Shown here piece after piece: positions 42,786 through 52,446 of a stretch of 64,000 nucleotides of DNA. Source of the DNA: Alkalicoccobacillus murimartini (GTDB taxonomy: Bacteria; Bacillota; Bacilli; Bacillales; Bacillaceae_D); NCBI RefSeq assembly GCF_030813245.1, contig NZ_JAUSUA010000001.1:62001-126000 (forward strand), given 5' to 3'. Numbering within the stretch: the stretch's first letter is position 1; each line of letters starts with the position of its first letter. The position numbers were made by a program, and so were the translations under genes. The notes beneath the pieces were generated by a model. It was given only the letters and a program-made list of their open reading frames with translations. It did no database searches and was not told where the DNA came from.

Positions 42786-43589
42786 ATGAGAAAACTACTG
42801 GGGTTCGCCATGATGGGTGTAGGTGTTATACTGTTAATTGTGATTGCTTCTACGTTTTTCTTTTCAAGCAATGCACAGTCAAGTGTATCTGAAGTAACAG
42901 AGAATATAGATGGAATCAATGAATTGATGTTAGAGAGTAAAGCAGTTAATTGGACGATTATCCCTGTTAGCGACAAAGACCTTCGAATCAGTGTTTCTGG
43001 TGATGAAGTAAATGATATTTTTAAAGTGAACAGACAGGGGCGTTCTCTCGAAATATTGACGGAACAAAAGAATTTTCGATGGTTCCCTTCATTCTTTGGG
43101 AAAATGGTTGATCGAGAAGCTATCGTTTATCTGCCAGAGGAATATACAGAGGACCTTATCATTTCTACCGTATCAGGTGAGGTAACACTTGATGGAGACT
43201 TAACGTTTCAAGATGTAGATGTAGATATGGTGTCTGGAAGTTTCTCAAATACGGGACTTTTACAAACCGACTCCATTCGGTTTGATTCTGTGTCAGGTAA
43301 TGTGGATACCTCTGGATTAATCAGTCAGGATGTTCATGCGGATTCTGTATCCGGTGATGTGCACTTGGGATATGCAGAAGGACATGGAGATATTGATGTA
43401 GATACCGTATCAGGAGAAGTAAGTATCGTATCCTCAGACTTAAATGCAACGTATGAATTCGATACGTTGAGTGGTGCTATAACCGATCAAGGAACAAGGT
43501 TAAAAGCAAGAGAATACAGTAGCTCTGTTGGAGAAGGACAGTATCAAATCACTATATCCACACTTTCTGGTGATATAGTCGTTGAATAA
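42786..43589 (+). CDS. liaG: LiaG-like DUF4097 protein
   Basis: 267 aa: an N-terminal membrane anchor (about 7-27) and a repeated beta-strand domain of the DUF4097 type, with the recurring motif (D)TVSGEV/SVSGDV at about six places (STVSGEVTLDGDL, DSVSGNVDTSGL, DSVSGDVHLG, DTVSGEVSIV, DTLSGAI, STLSGDIVVE), forming a beta-helix-like solenoid. Function unknown. Ribosome site AGGCGGTGAGCAT. Third gene of the lia operon. Confidence 0.86.
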   Translation: MRKLLGFAMMGVGVILLIVIASTFFFSSNAQSSVSEVTENIDGINELMLESKAVNWTIIPVSDKDLRISVSGDEVNDIFKVNRQGRSLEILTEQKNFRWFPSFFGKMVDREAIVYLPEEYTEDLIISTVSGEVTLDGDLTFQDVDVDMVSGSFSNTGLLQTDSIRFDSVSGNVDTSGLISQDVHADSVSGDVHLGYAEGHGDIDVDTVSGEVSIVSSDLNATYEFDTLSGAITDQGTRLKAREYSSSVGEGQYQITISTLSGDIVVE

Positions 43590-43618
43590 ATAGACATCTA
43601 AGATAAGGGGGGAAGATC

Positions 43619-44356
43619 GTGCGGAGAACGATAATTGGGAGTATTTTTACTGCAGTTGGTTTAATCATTTTATTTAATACACTTGCCTTTTTCTCCAACT
43701 CCTTTGTGGCGCCATTGATCTTCCTTGCCTTAGGGGTATTTTTCGTTAAAAAACAAAAGAGAAAATGGGGCAGGTTATGTTTCTTTCTTGCTACTGTGAT
43801 CTTTTTTGCTCAAGTATTTAATATTGATATATTTACATTATTCTTTGCCTTATTGTTGTTATATGCGGGCTGGAAAATGGTCCGTTCTGATAAAAAACCA
43901 AAACAAAAAAAACAAAGAAAACAAGTTGTGCGGCAGAATGAACAGGTGCAAGAAGATAAACCAGTTCAACAATCCGGAGATAGCCATACATTGGTTAAAC
44001 GAAGTTTGCTTGGAGAGGTTCGCTATACCCATTCACCATTCGAATTAACAGACATGACGATCTGGAATGGCATAGGTGATGTTCGAATCGATCTATCAAA
44101 AGCTATTATCTCTGAGGGTGAAACGTTACTTATTGTGCAAAACGTGATTGGTGATATCCATATTTATGTGCCTGAAGATTTAGGATATGCCATTCAATCG
44201 TATGTCGTTGTTGGAGACAGTTCTATTCTTCATTCCAAACATGGCGGATTCAATCAAAGTGTGCTCATGCGTTCAAGCAACTATGAAAACAGTATAAGGA
44301 AAGTGAAGCTTGTTCTCTCTTGTGCAGTAGGATCTGTGAAGGTACGTGAGATATGA
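43619..44356 (+). CDS. liaF: LiaF, inhibitor of the LiaSR system
   Basis: 245 aa: four short hydrophobic segments in the first 90 residues, a Lys/Gln-rich linker (KPKQKKQRKQVV) and a C-terminal beta domain (LLGEVRYTHSPFELTDMTIW, GIGDVRIDLSKAII, GETLLIVQNVIGDIHIYVPE) typical of LiaF/VraT. LiaF keeps LiaS silent until cell-wall stress. GTG start after GGGGGGAAGATC. Overlaps liaS by 4 nt. Confidence 0.92.
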   Translation: MRRTIIGSIFTAVGLIILFNTLAFFSNSFVAPLIFLALGVFFVKKQKRKWGRLCFFLATVIFFAQVFNIDIFTLFFALLLLYAGWKMVRSDKKPKQKKQRKQVVRQNEQVQEDKPVQQSGDSHTLVKRSLLGEVRYTHSPFELTDMTIWNGIGDVRIDLSKAIISEGETLLIVQNVIGDIHIYVPEDLGYAIQSYVVVGDSSILHSKHGGFNQSVLMRSSNYENSIRKVKLVLSCAVGSVKVREI

Positions 44357-45411
44357 AGAAGCGATTTTCTAGTTTTCTATGGCAGTTTGTGAAGCATGGT
44401 TTGACTCACTCTCTATTAGTGACAATTCTTGTTATCCTAATCGTTACGAACGAAGAGAACCGCGGATTCTTTGTTTTATTGGATCGTCAAATAGTAGGGG
44501 TTCCTATTCTGTTATGGATAGTAGTCCTTATTTTGGTTTCTGGTTTTGTGAGTGGTTTGCTTCAAGCAGATCCCTTAAAACGCAGAATGGAATCGCTTTT
44601 GCATGGTGCTGCCTTGTATGAGCGTGGAACCTTTTCACACCGGATTCGTATAGAAGGGGAGGACGAACTCTCAGAACTTGTGACACGTATGAATTCGATG
44701 GCTGGACATATGGAAGAAAAGGTCGCCTCTCTTCAGCGATTATCTACACGCAATGCCAATATGCAAGACACGGTTAAGCGGGCTGCTGTCACAGAAGAGA
44801 GACAACGCTTAGCTCGTGAATTACATGATGCCGTCAGTCAACAACTGTTTGCGATTTCGATGATGATGGCTGCGATTAAAGAGGGCGCAGCATCAAATCG
44901 TGAAATTAATATGACTCAGTTAAAGAGTGTTGAAAAAATGGCGAACCTAGCTCAGTCAGAAATGAGAAGCTTGCTGCTGCACCTTAGGCCAACCCAACTT
45001 AAGGGGAGAAGTCTGAAAGAAGGTCTTGATCAACTGTTCCTGGAAATGCAGGACAAACAAAACTTACAGGTTGTCCACGACATTGAAGCAGATTTGAAGC
45101 TACCTCAAGGTTTTGAAGATCAGCTTTTTCGGATGGTTCAAGAGGCTTTCTCTAACATTCTTAGACATGCTGAGGCAACAAAAGTGGAGTGCTTCTTAAA
45201 AACAGGTAAAACGGAATGGAAGCTGACAATCATTGATAATGGTGTTGGGTTCGATTCATCAGAAATAAGCCAGGGATCCTACGGACTGCAAACAATGAGG
45301 GAACGAATGAATGAAATCGGTGGTATACTCCAAGTAAAATCAGCTAAAGGCAAAGGCACGCAGATCGAAGCTAAAGTTCCATTAGCATGGAGGGAAGACT
45401 CAGATGATTAA
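44353..45411 (+). CDS. liaS: LiaS sensor histidine kinase
   Basis: A 352-aa intramembrane-sensing kinase: two membrane helices (about 12-32 and 50-70) with a very short outside loop, HAMP, then the HisKA_3 motif with H158 in RQRLARELHDAVSQQ and an ATPase domain (N box MVQEAFSNILRHA, G box GVGFDSSEIS, GLQTMRERM). Senses lipid II-cycle antibiotics together with LiaF. Overlaps liaR by 8 nt. Confidence 0.93.
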   Translation: MKKRFSSFLWQFVKHGLTHSLLVTILVILIVTNEENRGFFVLLDRQIVGVPILLWIVVLILVSGFVSGLLQADPLKRRMESLLHGAALYERGTFSHRIRIEGEDELSELVTRMNSMAGHMEEKVASLQRLSTRNANMQDTVKRAAVTEERQRLARELHDAVSQQLFAISMMMAAIKEGAASNREINMTQLKSVEKMANLAQSEMRSLLLHLRPTQLKGRSLKEGLDQLFLEMQDKQNLQVVHDIEADLKLPQGFEDQLFRMVQEAFSNILRHAEATKVECFLKTGKTEWKLTIIDNGVGFDSSEISQGSYGLQTMRERMNEIGGILQVKSAKGKGTQIEAKVPLAWREDSDD

Positions 45412-46036
45412 TGTCCTTTTAATAGATGATCACGAAATGGTTCGGATGGGTGTCAGTGCATTTCTTTCAACACAAGCGGACATTCATGTTGTTGGAGAGG
45501 CGAGTGATGGTGAAAGTGGAGCTAAGCTTGCACTTGAACATGACGTCGATGTAATCCTTATGGATTTGGTTATGGATAATATGAATGGCATTGAAGCCAC
45601 AAAAATGATTATGGCAAAAAAACCTGAAAGTAAGATCATTGTTCTAACTAGTTTTATAGATGATGACATGGTGTATCCAGTCATTGAAGCGGGTGCTTTT
45701 AGTTATCTATTAAAGACTTCATCTGCCTCAGAAATTGCCAAGGCTATACGCTCGGCAGCAAAAGGTGAACCAGTTGTAGAATCTAAGGTTGCAACGAAAA
45801 TGATGAACAAAATGAGATCAGATCAGGTCAAATTACTTCATGAAGAATTAACAGCTAGAGAGCTTGATGTGCTTCTATTAATTGGAGATGGAAAGACCAA
45901 TTCTGAAATTGGTGAGTCCTTATACATTGGTATAAAAACAGTCAAAACACATGTTAGTAATATTTTACACAAGTTGGATTTAGACGATCGAACTCAATTA
46001 GCTATCTATGCTCATCGTCATGGACTTGTAGAGTAA
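45404..46036 (+). CDS. liaR: LiaR response regulator
   Basis: A 210-aa NarL/LuxR-type regulator: acidic pocket IDDHEMVRMG, phospho-acceptor D54 in ILMDLVMDNMNGIEA, K in LLKTSS, and a C-terminal helix-turn-helix LTARELDVLLLIGDGKTNSE / IKTVKTHVSNILHKL. Length matches LiaR (about 211). Last gene of liaIHGFSR. Expected target: the liaI promoter and, in other species, further envelope genes. Confidence 0.93.
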   Translation: MINVLLIDDHEMVRMGVSAFLSTQADIHVVGEASDGESGAKLALEHDVDVILMDLVMDNMNGIEATKMIMAKKPESKIIVLTSFIDDDMVYPVIEAGAFSYLLKTSSASEIAKAIRSAAKGEPVVESKVATKMMNKMRSDQVKLLHEELTARELDVLLLIGDGKTNSEIGESLYIGIKTVKTHVSNILHKLDLDDRTQLAIYAHRHGLVE

Positions 46037-46097
46037 GTGAATATGTAAGAAAAGGAAATTTGGGTATACTAAGTTCATCATCAGAGGGGGGATCACA

Positions 46098-48245
46098 GTG
46101 CTAAAAAAAATACTAACATATCTGATCGTAGCTGGTTCTGCCCTCTTAACCGGTTTACTTGTATATGCCATTGTCATTTTGGCCGGAAACTATGTTATTG
46201 ATAATGAAAAGCTTGTGATGAATAATTCAAGCTCATTAGTGGATGAATCTGGAGAACTAATCACACGAGTTTATATAGAGAATCGACAACCTGTTTCAAT
46301 TGACACGATACCTGACCATGTACAAGAAGCTTTTGTGGCTGTAGAGGATCATCGATTCTATGAACATTCGGGGATCGATTTCCGCTCCATTAGTCGAGCG
46401 ATGTATCGAAATATATTGGCAGGAGGTAAGGCTGAGGGCGGTAGTACCATCACCCAACAGCTAACCAAAAATGTCTTTCTAACAAATGAAAAGTCATGGC
46501 TTCGAAAAATAAAAGAAGTCTTTATCTCGATAAATTTAGAGCGTCGATACAGTAAAGATGAAATACTAGAAATGTACTTAAATCAAATTTATTTTGGCCA
46601 CGGTGCCTACGGACTACAGACAGCGTCAAATCTTTATTTTAATAAAGATGTTAGTGAGCTAACAGTGGATGAAGGGGCCTTGCTTGCAGGACTACCCAAA
46701 GCACCAAATAACTATTCACCAATTAATGATCCAGATAGAAGTAAGGAACGACGTGATTTAATTCTTAGTTTGATGGAGAATCAAGGGTTTATTAGTGCTG
46801 AAGATAGTGTTCGTTTACAAGGGAAAACCATTGCACTAGATTTACAAAACCCAGTAAAAGACGAGGCTCTTTATACGTATATTGATATGGTGATGGATGA
46901 AGCAGAAGACCGCTATCAACTCTCTCAGGAGGAGTTAATGACAGGTGGCTATCGTATTGTCGTGCCAATGGACAGGTCTTTGCAAAAATCAACCTACGAG
47001 AAATTGCAAAATGATGTGTATTATCCAGAAGGTAATGAGGATGCTCAAGCCAGTGTCATGATGATGGATAGTGAATCAGGTGGTGTGCTTGCGGTTCAAG
47101 GGGGCAGAGATTATGTGCGTCTGGGATTGAATCGGGTGAATGTCAAACGTCAGCCAGGTTCTACGTTTAAACCAATCGCTGTATACGCACCAGCTCTCGA
47201 GTCAGGTGCTTGGAATCCATATTCAATGCTTCGTGACCAGAAGTTAGCGTACAATGACTTTGCTCCGGAAAACTACAATGACAAGTATGAAGGTGAACTG
47301 TCAATGTATGATGCATTGGTTCAATCTGCGAATGCTCCAGCTGTATGGTTGATGAATGAAGTAGGTATTAACCGTTCGTTAGATATGATCGGAAAATTCG
47401 GTTTTAAAATTACAGATCATAGATTAGCTATTGCACTAGGAGGGCTTAGAGAAGGGGTCACTCCTTACGAATTAACGAAGGCGTATCGTGCATTTAATGA
47501 AGAAGGTCGAGTCATTGAGCCTTATTTTATAAAAGAACTATATGATCATAATGGCGAAAAAATTGGCGAAGCTAGCCCTGTTCAGACAGAAGTCATTTCT
47601 AAGCAAAATGCTTGGAATATGACAAGAATGCTTGAATCAGTAGTGACAGATGGCACGGGAACGGCTGGTACGGCACAAACACCTATCGCAGGAAAAACGG
47701 GTTCAACCTCCAATGAACTTGTGGATGGAGCAACAATGGACGCATGGTTTGTTGGATACACTCCCTCAGTCGTTGGAGCGGTATGGATGGGTTATGATTC
47801 GACGACGGAAGATCAATATTTAAAAGAAGGTAGCTCTTTTCCAACTGTTTTATTTAAAAGCATTGTTAACGATCTACCAAGCGAACGATTAAACGTTGCG
47901 TTTGAAAAGCCAGACGATGTAGAAGATCTCTCGCCGCCTATCCCTCTAATCGCAGTTGAAGATTTGAAAGCATCAATGAGAGTAGGAGGCAAAGGACTTT
48001 TAAGTATTGACTTAGAGTGGACACCTTCAGAAGATGAACGTGTAAGATACAACGTGTATGAGGTTCATAATGGAGAGCGTGAGCAAATCGCTGCAAACGT
48101 TGAAGGCGGCACCTATACCTTATCAAGGCTTAATCCATTCTCATCTAAAACATACGAAGTCGTCCCATACGACAATAACGTTGGATCTGAAGGAGAAGCA
48201 TCAAACATAGCCGAGGCAGATTTCAGCTTAGGATTTTCATTTTAA
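46098..48245 (+). CDS. Class A penicillin-binding protein (1A family)
   Basis: A 715-aa bifunctional peptidoglycan synthase. N-terminal membrane helix (about 7-30). Glycosyltransferase domain with catalytic E in AVEDHRFYEHSG, GGSTITQQLTKN and LNQIYFGHGAYG. Transpeptidase with the S-x-x-K motif PGSTFKPI, S-A-N in QSANAP and K-T-G in AGKTGSTSN. A fibronectin-III-like domain ends the protein (about 625-715). It resembles PbpF/PbpG sporulation-type PBPs, but which one cannot be decided. GTG start after GAGGGGGG. Located right after the lia operon. Confidence 0.92.
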   Translation: MLKKILTYLIVAGSALLTGLLVYAIVILAGNYVIDNEKLVMNNSSSLVDESGELITRVYIENRQPVSIDTIPDHVQEAFVAVEDHRFYEHSGIDFRSISRAMYRNILAGGKAEGGSTITQQLTKNVFLTNEKSWLRKIKEVFISINLERRYSKDEILEMYLNQIYFGHGAYGLQTASNLYFNKDVSELTVDEGALLAGLPKAPNNYSPINDPDRSKERRDLILSLMENQGFISAEDSVRLQGKTIALDLQNPVKDEALYTYIDMVMDEAEDRYQLSQEELMTGGYRIVVPMDRSLQKSTYEKLQNDVYYPEGNEDAQASVMMMDSESGGVLAVQGGRDYVRLGLNRVNVKRQPGSTFKPIAVYAPALESGAWNPYSMLRDQKLAYNDFAPENYNDKYEGELSMYDALVQSANAPAVWLMNEVGINRSLDMIGKFGFKITDHRLAIALGGLREGVTPYELTKAYRAFNEEGRVIEPYFIKELYDHNGEKIGEASPVQTEVISKQNAWNMTRMLESVVTDGTGTAGTAQTPIAGKTGSTSNELVDGATMDAWFVGYTPSVVGAVWMGYDSTTEDQYLKEGSSFPTVLFKSIVNDLPSERLNVAFEKPDDVEDLSPPIPLIAVEDLKASMRVGGKGLLSIDLEWTPSEDERVRYNVYEVHNGEREQIAANVEGGTYTLSRLNPFSSKTYEVVPYDNNVGSEGEASNIAEADFSLGFSF

Positions 48246-48273
48246 AACCGGTGGCATGCGCACCGGTTTTTTT
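48244..48273 (+). terminator. Terminator after the PBP gene
   Basis: AAAACCGGTG / CACCGGTTTT stem with a GCATGCG loop that can extend pairing; T7. Confidence 0.9.
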
Positions 48274-48278
48274 GTGTT

Positions 48279-48303
48279 ATCAGTAAAGAGGAGCGGAAAT
48301 CAA
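48279..48303 (+). repeat. Stray unit of the 20-bp tandem repeat
   Basis: ATCAG then TAAAGAGGAGCGGAAATCAA (48284-48303), which differs from array units around 26.4-26.8 kb by two or three bases. Like the array, it starts a few bases after a terminator T-run. The following bases (ATAAACATAACAGAAACCAG) look like a decayed second unit. Confidence 0.75.
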
Positions 48304-48578
48304 TAAACATAACAGAAACCAGACCCAAAACCGAAGAGATCACCAACGATTCTTAGTAAAATGCAAACATCACCGCATCTACGCCCGCAAAATGTGTAGC
48401 GTTTTCATCAAATTTATGACAGTTGCGCTATGTGTGTATACAATCGGGAATCAGGTTATTATAGTGATAGGTAGATAGAGGATTCGCATAGAATGCTTTT
48501 CTTATTAAAATAAAGTAAACTATATAGTGGATTAGAAATGGTTCGGGTTCAAGAAGTTAAGAAGGGTGGACAAACGCT
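48304..48578 (+). other. Intergenic region upstream of hemE
   Basis: 275 bp with no ORF of note. TATAGT/TACAAT-like -10 elements lie at about 48440-48460 (TGTGTATACAATCGG and TTATTATAGTG), but none has a convincing -35, so the hemE promoter cannot be fixed. Confidence 0.4.
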
Positions 48579-49634
48579 ATGGGAGAAAAGCAATGGAATG
48601 ATACATTTTTAAAGGCGTGTAAAGGAGAAGCGCACGATCATGTACCAGTCTGGTATATGAGGCAAGCGGGAAGGTCGCAGCCGGAATATCGAAAAATTAA
48701 AGAAAACAACTCATTATTCGAGATTACTCATCAGCCTGAGCTATGTGCCTATGTTACTAAACTGCCGGTTGATCAATACAATAATGATGCGGCGATTTTG
48801 TATAAAGATATTATGACGCCACTACCTGCAATTGGTGTAGATGTTGAAATTAAGTCGGGTATAGGTCCTGTTATACATAATCCAATCCAATCAAAAGTTG
48901 ATGTAGAGCGACTTGGTATGATTGAACCGGAAAAAGATGTTGATTATGTTCTGGATACAATCAAATTACTTAGAACACAACTTGAAGTACCATTAATTAG
49001 TTTTGGAGGCGCGCCATTTACACTTGCTAGTTATATGATTGAAGGCGGGCCATCAAAGAATTATCACAAAACAAAGGCATTTATGTTCTCGAACCCTGAA
49101 GCGTGGTTTATGCTGATGGATAAGCTTGGAGATGTGACCATTGCTTATGTCAAAGCGCAAATTAAAGCTGGTGCTCAAGCCATTCAGCTGTTTGATTCGT
49201 GGGTCGGCGCATTAAGTCGACAGGACTATGTGACTTTCATTAAACCTGTAATGGAGCGAGTATTCGCTGAGCTTCGTCCTGAAGGTGTACCTCTTATTAT
49301 GCACGGAGTGGGTGCTAGTCATTTAGCTCAAGAGTGGAATAGTTTGCCGATTGATGTGGTTGGTCTGGATTGGAGACTTTCGGTTGCTGAAGCAAGAGAG
49401 CTAGGAGTAAACAAAACAGTGCAGGGCAATCTAGATCCAGCATTACTATTGGCACCTTGGTCAGTGATTGAGGAGAAAGCTAAAGCCATTTTAGATGAGG
49501 GGATGAAATCAAACCATTTCATCTTTAATCTTGGGCATGGCGTATTCCCTGAAGTAGATCCAGCAGTATTACGAAGATTAACAGCTTTTGTTCATGAATA
49601 TTCATCTGCTTATAAGCAAACACATACATCATAA
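48579..49634 (+). CDS. hemE: Uroporphyrinogen decarboxylase HemE
   Basis: A 351-aa cytoplasmic enzyme that removes four carboxyl groups from uroporphyrinogen III to give coproporphyrinogen III. Signatures: [16 protein letters not shown] near the N-terminus (about 24-39), [17 protein letters not shown], and [12 protein letters not shown] with [12 protein letters not shown]. Standard length. First gene of hemEHY, all on one strand with short gaps. Ribosome site AAGGGTGG. Confidence 0.96.
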   Translation: MGEKQWNDTFLKACKGEAHDHVPVWYMRQAGRSQPEYRKIKENNSLFEITHQPELCAYVTKLPVDQYNNDAAILYKDIMTPLPAIGVDVEIKSGIGPVIHNPIQSKVDVERLGMIEPEKDVDYVLDTIKLLRTQLEVPLISFGGAPFTLASYMIEGGPSKNYHKTKAFMFSNPEAWFMLMDKLGDVTIAYVKAQIKAGAQAIQLFDSWVGALSRQDYVTFIKPVMERVFAELRPEGVPLIMHGVGASHLAQEWNSLPIDVVGLDWRLSVAEARELGVNKTVQGNLDPALLLAPWSVIEEKAKAILDEGMKSNHFIFNLGHGVFPEVDPAVLRRLTAFVHEYSSAYKQTHTS

Positions 49635-49657
49635 GTTGTTCGAAGGAGATCATTGTT

Positions 49658-50593
49658 ATGGCTAAGAAAAAACTTGGAATACTCGTTATGGCATATGGAA
49701 CACCACGCTCAAAAGATGAGGTTGAACCTTATTACACACATATACGTCGTGGTAGAAAGCCCAGTGAAGAAGCACTTAAGGATTTAATGGATCGATATGA
49801 GGCGATAGGCGGCTTAAGTCCTCTCGCTGTTATTACGGAACAACAAGCACAAGGTTTAGAACATATTTTAAATGAAACATTAGACGATTATGAGGTAAAA
49901 GCCTATCTTGGACTGAAGCATATTAGCCCATTTATTGAGGATGCGGTTGCGGAGATGGTTCAAGATGGAGTAGAGGAAGCAGTCAGTCTTGTTCTTGCTC
50001 CGCATTTCTCGACGTTTAGTGTGAAATCCTATAATGGACGTGCTCTGGCTGAGGCTGAACGATTGGGCGGATTAACGATTCATTGTGTTGAAAGCTGGTA
50101 CAAGGAGCCAGGATTTTTAGATTATTGGACAAACCAAATTAAAGAAACGATGAAAGAAGTATCAAACCCTGCAGAGACATGTGTAATTTTCTCGGCTCAC
50201 AGTCTTCCTGAAAAAATTATAGCTGCAGGCGATCCTTATCCTGATCAATTAAAAGAAACAGCAGATATACTCGCGGAAAAAGCAGGAGTAACTCATTACG
50301 AAATTGGCTGGCAAAGTGAAGGGAATACGCCCGATCCTTGGTTGGGACCAGATGTCCAAGACCTGACACGCACACTTTATCATGAAAAAGGGTACAAAGC
50401 CTTTATGTATTGTCCTGTTGGATTCGTAGCGGATCACTTGGAAGTACTTTTTGATAATGACTATGAGTGTAAAGTCGTAACAGACGAGCTTGGTGTTGAT
50501 TATTTCCGACCAGCTATGCCAAATGATAACCCAGAATTCCTTGCAAGTCTTGCAAATGTTGTTCGGAAAAAGTTGTTTGAAGGAAGGGACTAA
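49658..50593 (+). CDS. hemH: Ferrochelatase HemH (coproporphyrin-type)
   Basis: A 311-aa monofunctional soluble ferrochelatase. In Firmicutes it inserts iron into coproporphyrin III. Visible: [20 protein letters not shown], the conserved H in [11 protein letters not shown], and the acidic/aromatic [18 protein letters not shown] with [15 protein letters not shown]. Ribosome site GAAGGAGATC. hemY follows after 2 bp, so translation is coupled. Confidence 0.95.
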   Translation: MAKKKLGILVMAYGTPRSKDEVEPYYTHIRRGRKPSEEALKDLMDRYEAIGGLSPLAVITEQQAQGLEHILNETLDDYEVKAYLGLKHISPFIEDAVAEMVQDGVEEAVSLVLAPHFSTFSVKSYNGRALAEAERLGGLTIHCVESWYKEPGFLDYWTNQIKETMKEVSNPAETCVIFSAHSLPEKIIAAGDPYPDQLKETADILAEKAGVTHYEIGWQSEGNTPDPWLGPDVQDLTRTLYHEKGYKAFMYCPVGFVADHLEVLFDNDYECKVVTDELGVDYFRPAMPNDNPEFLASLANVVRKKLFEGRD

Positions 50594-50595
50594 TT

Positions 50596-51990
50596 GTGAA
50601 AAAAAAGGTTGCCATCATAGGCGGTGGAATCACCGGATTAGCTGCTGCTTTTGAGTTTGAGAAGTCAAACCAACGTGGAGAATCCACCATTGATTATCAG
50701 GTCATTGAAGCTTCCAGTCGCTTGGGCGGCAAGATTCGCACGTTTAGAAAAGACGGATTCATCATTGAGGCAGGACCCGATTCTTATTTGAAAAGAAAAG
50801 AGAGCATGACTCAATTGATACAAGAAGTTGGACTTGCAGACGACCTGACGACAAATGATACGGGCCAATCGTATATCCTAAAAGGAACATCGTTATATCC
50901 GATTCCAGCAGGAGCAGTAATGGGCGTACCTACAGAGTTTACGCCCTTTGCTACAACGGGTTTATTTAGTCCACTTGGAAAGATTCGTGCGTTAGGTGAC
51001 TTTTTTATCCCAGCAAGCATCAAACCTGATGAAGATATCTCTTTAGGCCATTTTTTTAGAAGACGTTTAGGTAATGAAGTCGTAGATCATCTAATTGAGC
51101 CACTGTTGTCAGGCATTTATGGTGGGGATATGGATAAGCTTAGCTTAAAAGCTACATTCCCTCACTTTCAGCAGATGGAAGAAACTCATCGTAGTTTAAT
51201 AAAGGGGATTAAGCATAGTAGACCGAAACCTCAAAAACAGCATGGTAAGCCTGTAAAAAAAGAAGGTATGTTTCAAACATTAAAAGGTGGACTGGAATCA
51301 TTAGTTGAGGCAGTAGCGGATCAATTACATCCGCAAAGTGTTCGATTGAATGAAGATGTGAAAGAGATCACAAAGGTCGAGGGTAAATTTATTCTTCAGT
51401 TTGCAAATTCAACAGAGGAAGCATTTGATGACGTAATTGTCACAACACCACCACCTATAACGGCGCAGATATTAGGTCAGTATGATTATTTCGATTACTT
51501 TAAGAAAATGGAGATGACATCTGTCGCAACAGTCGCTATGGCTTTTCCGAAAGAAGCTGTGAAACAAACAGAGGAAGGCACTGGCTTTGTTGTCTCTAGA
51601 AAAAGTGGATATACAATTACCGCATGCACCTGGACCAGTAAAAAATGGCGTCATACAACACCTGATGATAAAGTGATTCTTCGTTGTTATGTTGGCCGCC
51701 CTGGTCATACTGACATCGTCAAAAGATCAGATGAAGACATTATTAAAACAGTGCTATCTGATCTCTCAAATGTTATTGAGATTAAAGGAGAACCTGATTT
51801 TTATTATGTTAGTCGTTGGTCTAATCCACAATATCAAGTAGGACACACCTTTAAACTTGAAAAAATGAGAGAAGAAATCGCCACTCATTTGCCAGGTTTA
51901 CATCTAGCTGGAGCCGGTCTTGAAGGAGTAGGGTTACCTGATTGTATTAATCAAGGGAAAGCAGCAGCTGAAGCTGTTCTAAAGACCTAA
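50596..51990 (+). CDS. hemY: Coproporphyrinogen/protoporphyrinogen oxidase HemY (CgoX)
   Basis: A 464-aa FAD enzyme that oxidises coproporphyrinogen III to coproporphyrin III in the Gram-positive haem route. FAD motif IIGGGITGLAAAFE (7-20), SSRLGGKIRTFRKDGF, EAGPDSYL, and the C-terminal LAGAGLEGVGLPDCINQGK (second FAD contact) are intact. GTG start with GAAGGAAGGG upstream inside hemH. Length as in B. subtilis HemY. The final step (HemQ) is encoded elsewhere. Confidence 0.95.
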   Translation: MKKKVAIIGGGITGLAAAFEFEKSNQRGESTIDYQVIEASSRLGGKIRTFRKDGFIIEAGPDSYLKRKESMTQLIQEVGLADDLTTNDTGQSYILKGTSLYPIPAGAVMGVPTEFTPFATTGLFSPLGKIRALGDFFIPASIKPDEDISLGHFFRRRLGNEVVDHLIEPLLSGIYGGDMDKLSLKATFPHFQQMEETHRSLIKGIKHSRPKPQKQHGKPVKKEGMFQTLKGGLESLVEAVADQLHPQSVRLNEDVKEITKVEGKFILQFANSTEEAFDDVIVTTPPPITAQILGQYDYFDYFKKMEMTSVATVAMAFPKEAVKQTEEGTGFVVSRKSGYTITACTWTSKKWRHTTPDDKVILRCYVGRPGHTDIVKRSDEDIIKTVLSDLSNVIEIKGEPDFYYVSRWSNPQYQVGHTFKLEKMREEIATHLPGLHLAGAGLEGVGLPDCINQGKAAAEAVLKT

Positions 51991-51999
51991 GTGTAAGGA

Positions 52000-52034
52000 A
52001 AAGCGCAAGGATCATTCCACGATCCTTGCGCTTT
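52000..52034. terminator. Bidirectional terminator between hemY and the YrzI-type gene
   Basis: AAAGCGCAAGGATC / GATCCTTGCGCTTT 14-bp perfect stem, ATTCCAC loop. Confidence 0.9.
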
Positions 52035-52041
52035 ATTTTGA

Positions 52042-52185
52042 TTAGCGTGTATACGTAAGATATTTTGTTCGGGTTTGTTCTAGCTCTTCAACAAATTGCT
52101 GTTGTCTAGCTAAACGTGTAAGCTCGGCTTGTGAGTAAGAGCGTTTCTTTATAACAATTGTAAAAAATACAAAATGAACAATCAT
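52042..52185 (-). CDS. yrzI: YrzI-family small protein
   Basis: 47 aa beginning MIVHFVFFTIVIKKRSYS, then a polar helix AELTRLARQQQFVEELEQ. The hydrophobic first 12 residues followed by a basic stretch and a polar helix are the pattern of the YrzI family of tiny Bacillus proteins, of unknown function. The ribosome site ACAGGAGGAACCAAAC is excellent. It is the last of three small minus-strand ORFs. Confidence 0.68.
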   Translation of the reverse strand: MIVHFVFFTIVIKKRSYSQAELTRLARQQQFVEELEQTRTKYLTYTR

Positions 52186-52218
52186 GTTTGGTTCCTCCTG
52201 TCTGTGTTGTTCTTTCCT

Positions 52219-52284
52219 TCAGGTAAGGCCCTTCACCTTTTTGTACCAATCTAAAACGAGTGAGCTTTTAATTACGTTAATCAC
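52219..52284 (-). CDS. Very small ORF (21 aa) upstream of the YrzI-type gene
   Basis: GTG-initiated 21-aa ORF with the sequence pattern M-I-N-V-I-K-S-S-L-V-L-D-W-Y, then a basic KKVKGLT end; AGGAGGAATGTAAT gives a perfect ribosome site with 8-nt spacing. It could be a leader peptide or a functional amphipathic micropeptide. Evidence is the ribosome site only; homology unknown. Confidence 0.42.
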   Translation of the reverse strand: MINVIKSSLVLDWYKKVKGLT

Positions 52285-52328
52285 ATTACATTCCTCCTAT
52301 TCAAATTTTTGTTAGTAAAAAAGTACGC

Positions 52329-52360
52329 AAAAAAGCCGCAGTAAGTTCTGCGGCTTTTTT
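52329..52360. terminator. Second terminator in the small-ORF locus
   Basis: AAAAAAGCCGCAG / CTGCGGCTTTTTT perfect stem, loop TAAGTT. Works on both strands. Confidence 0.9.
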
Positions 52361-52362
52361 AA

Positions 52363-52396
52363 ATATAAAAAATCGCAGGGAGCTTCATCCCTGCGA
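52363..52396 (-). terminator. First terminator in the small-ORF locus
   Basis: On the minus strand TCGCAGGG / CCCTGCGA stem with an eight-base loop followed by TTTTTTATATTT. Confidence 0.85.
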
Positions 52397-52446
52397 CTAT
52401 ATCGCTCTCTTGCAAAGAGAGACGTACGATTTCAGTAGTCGGATAT

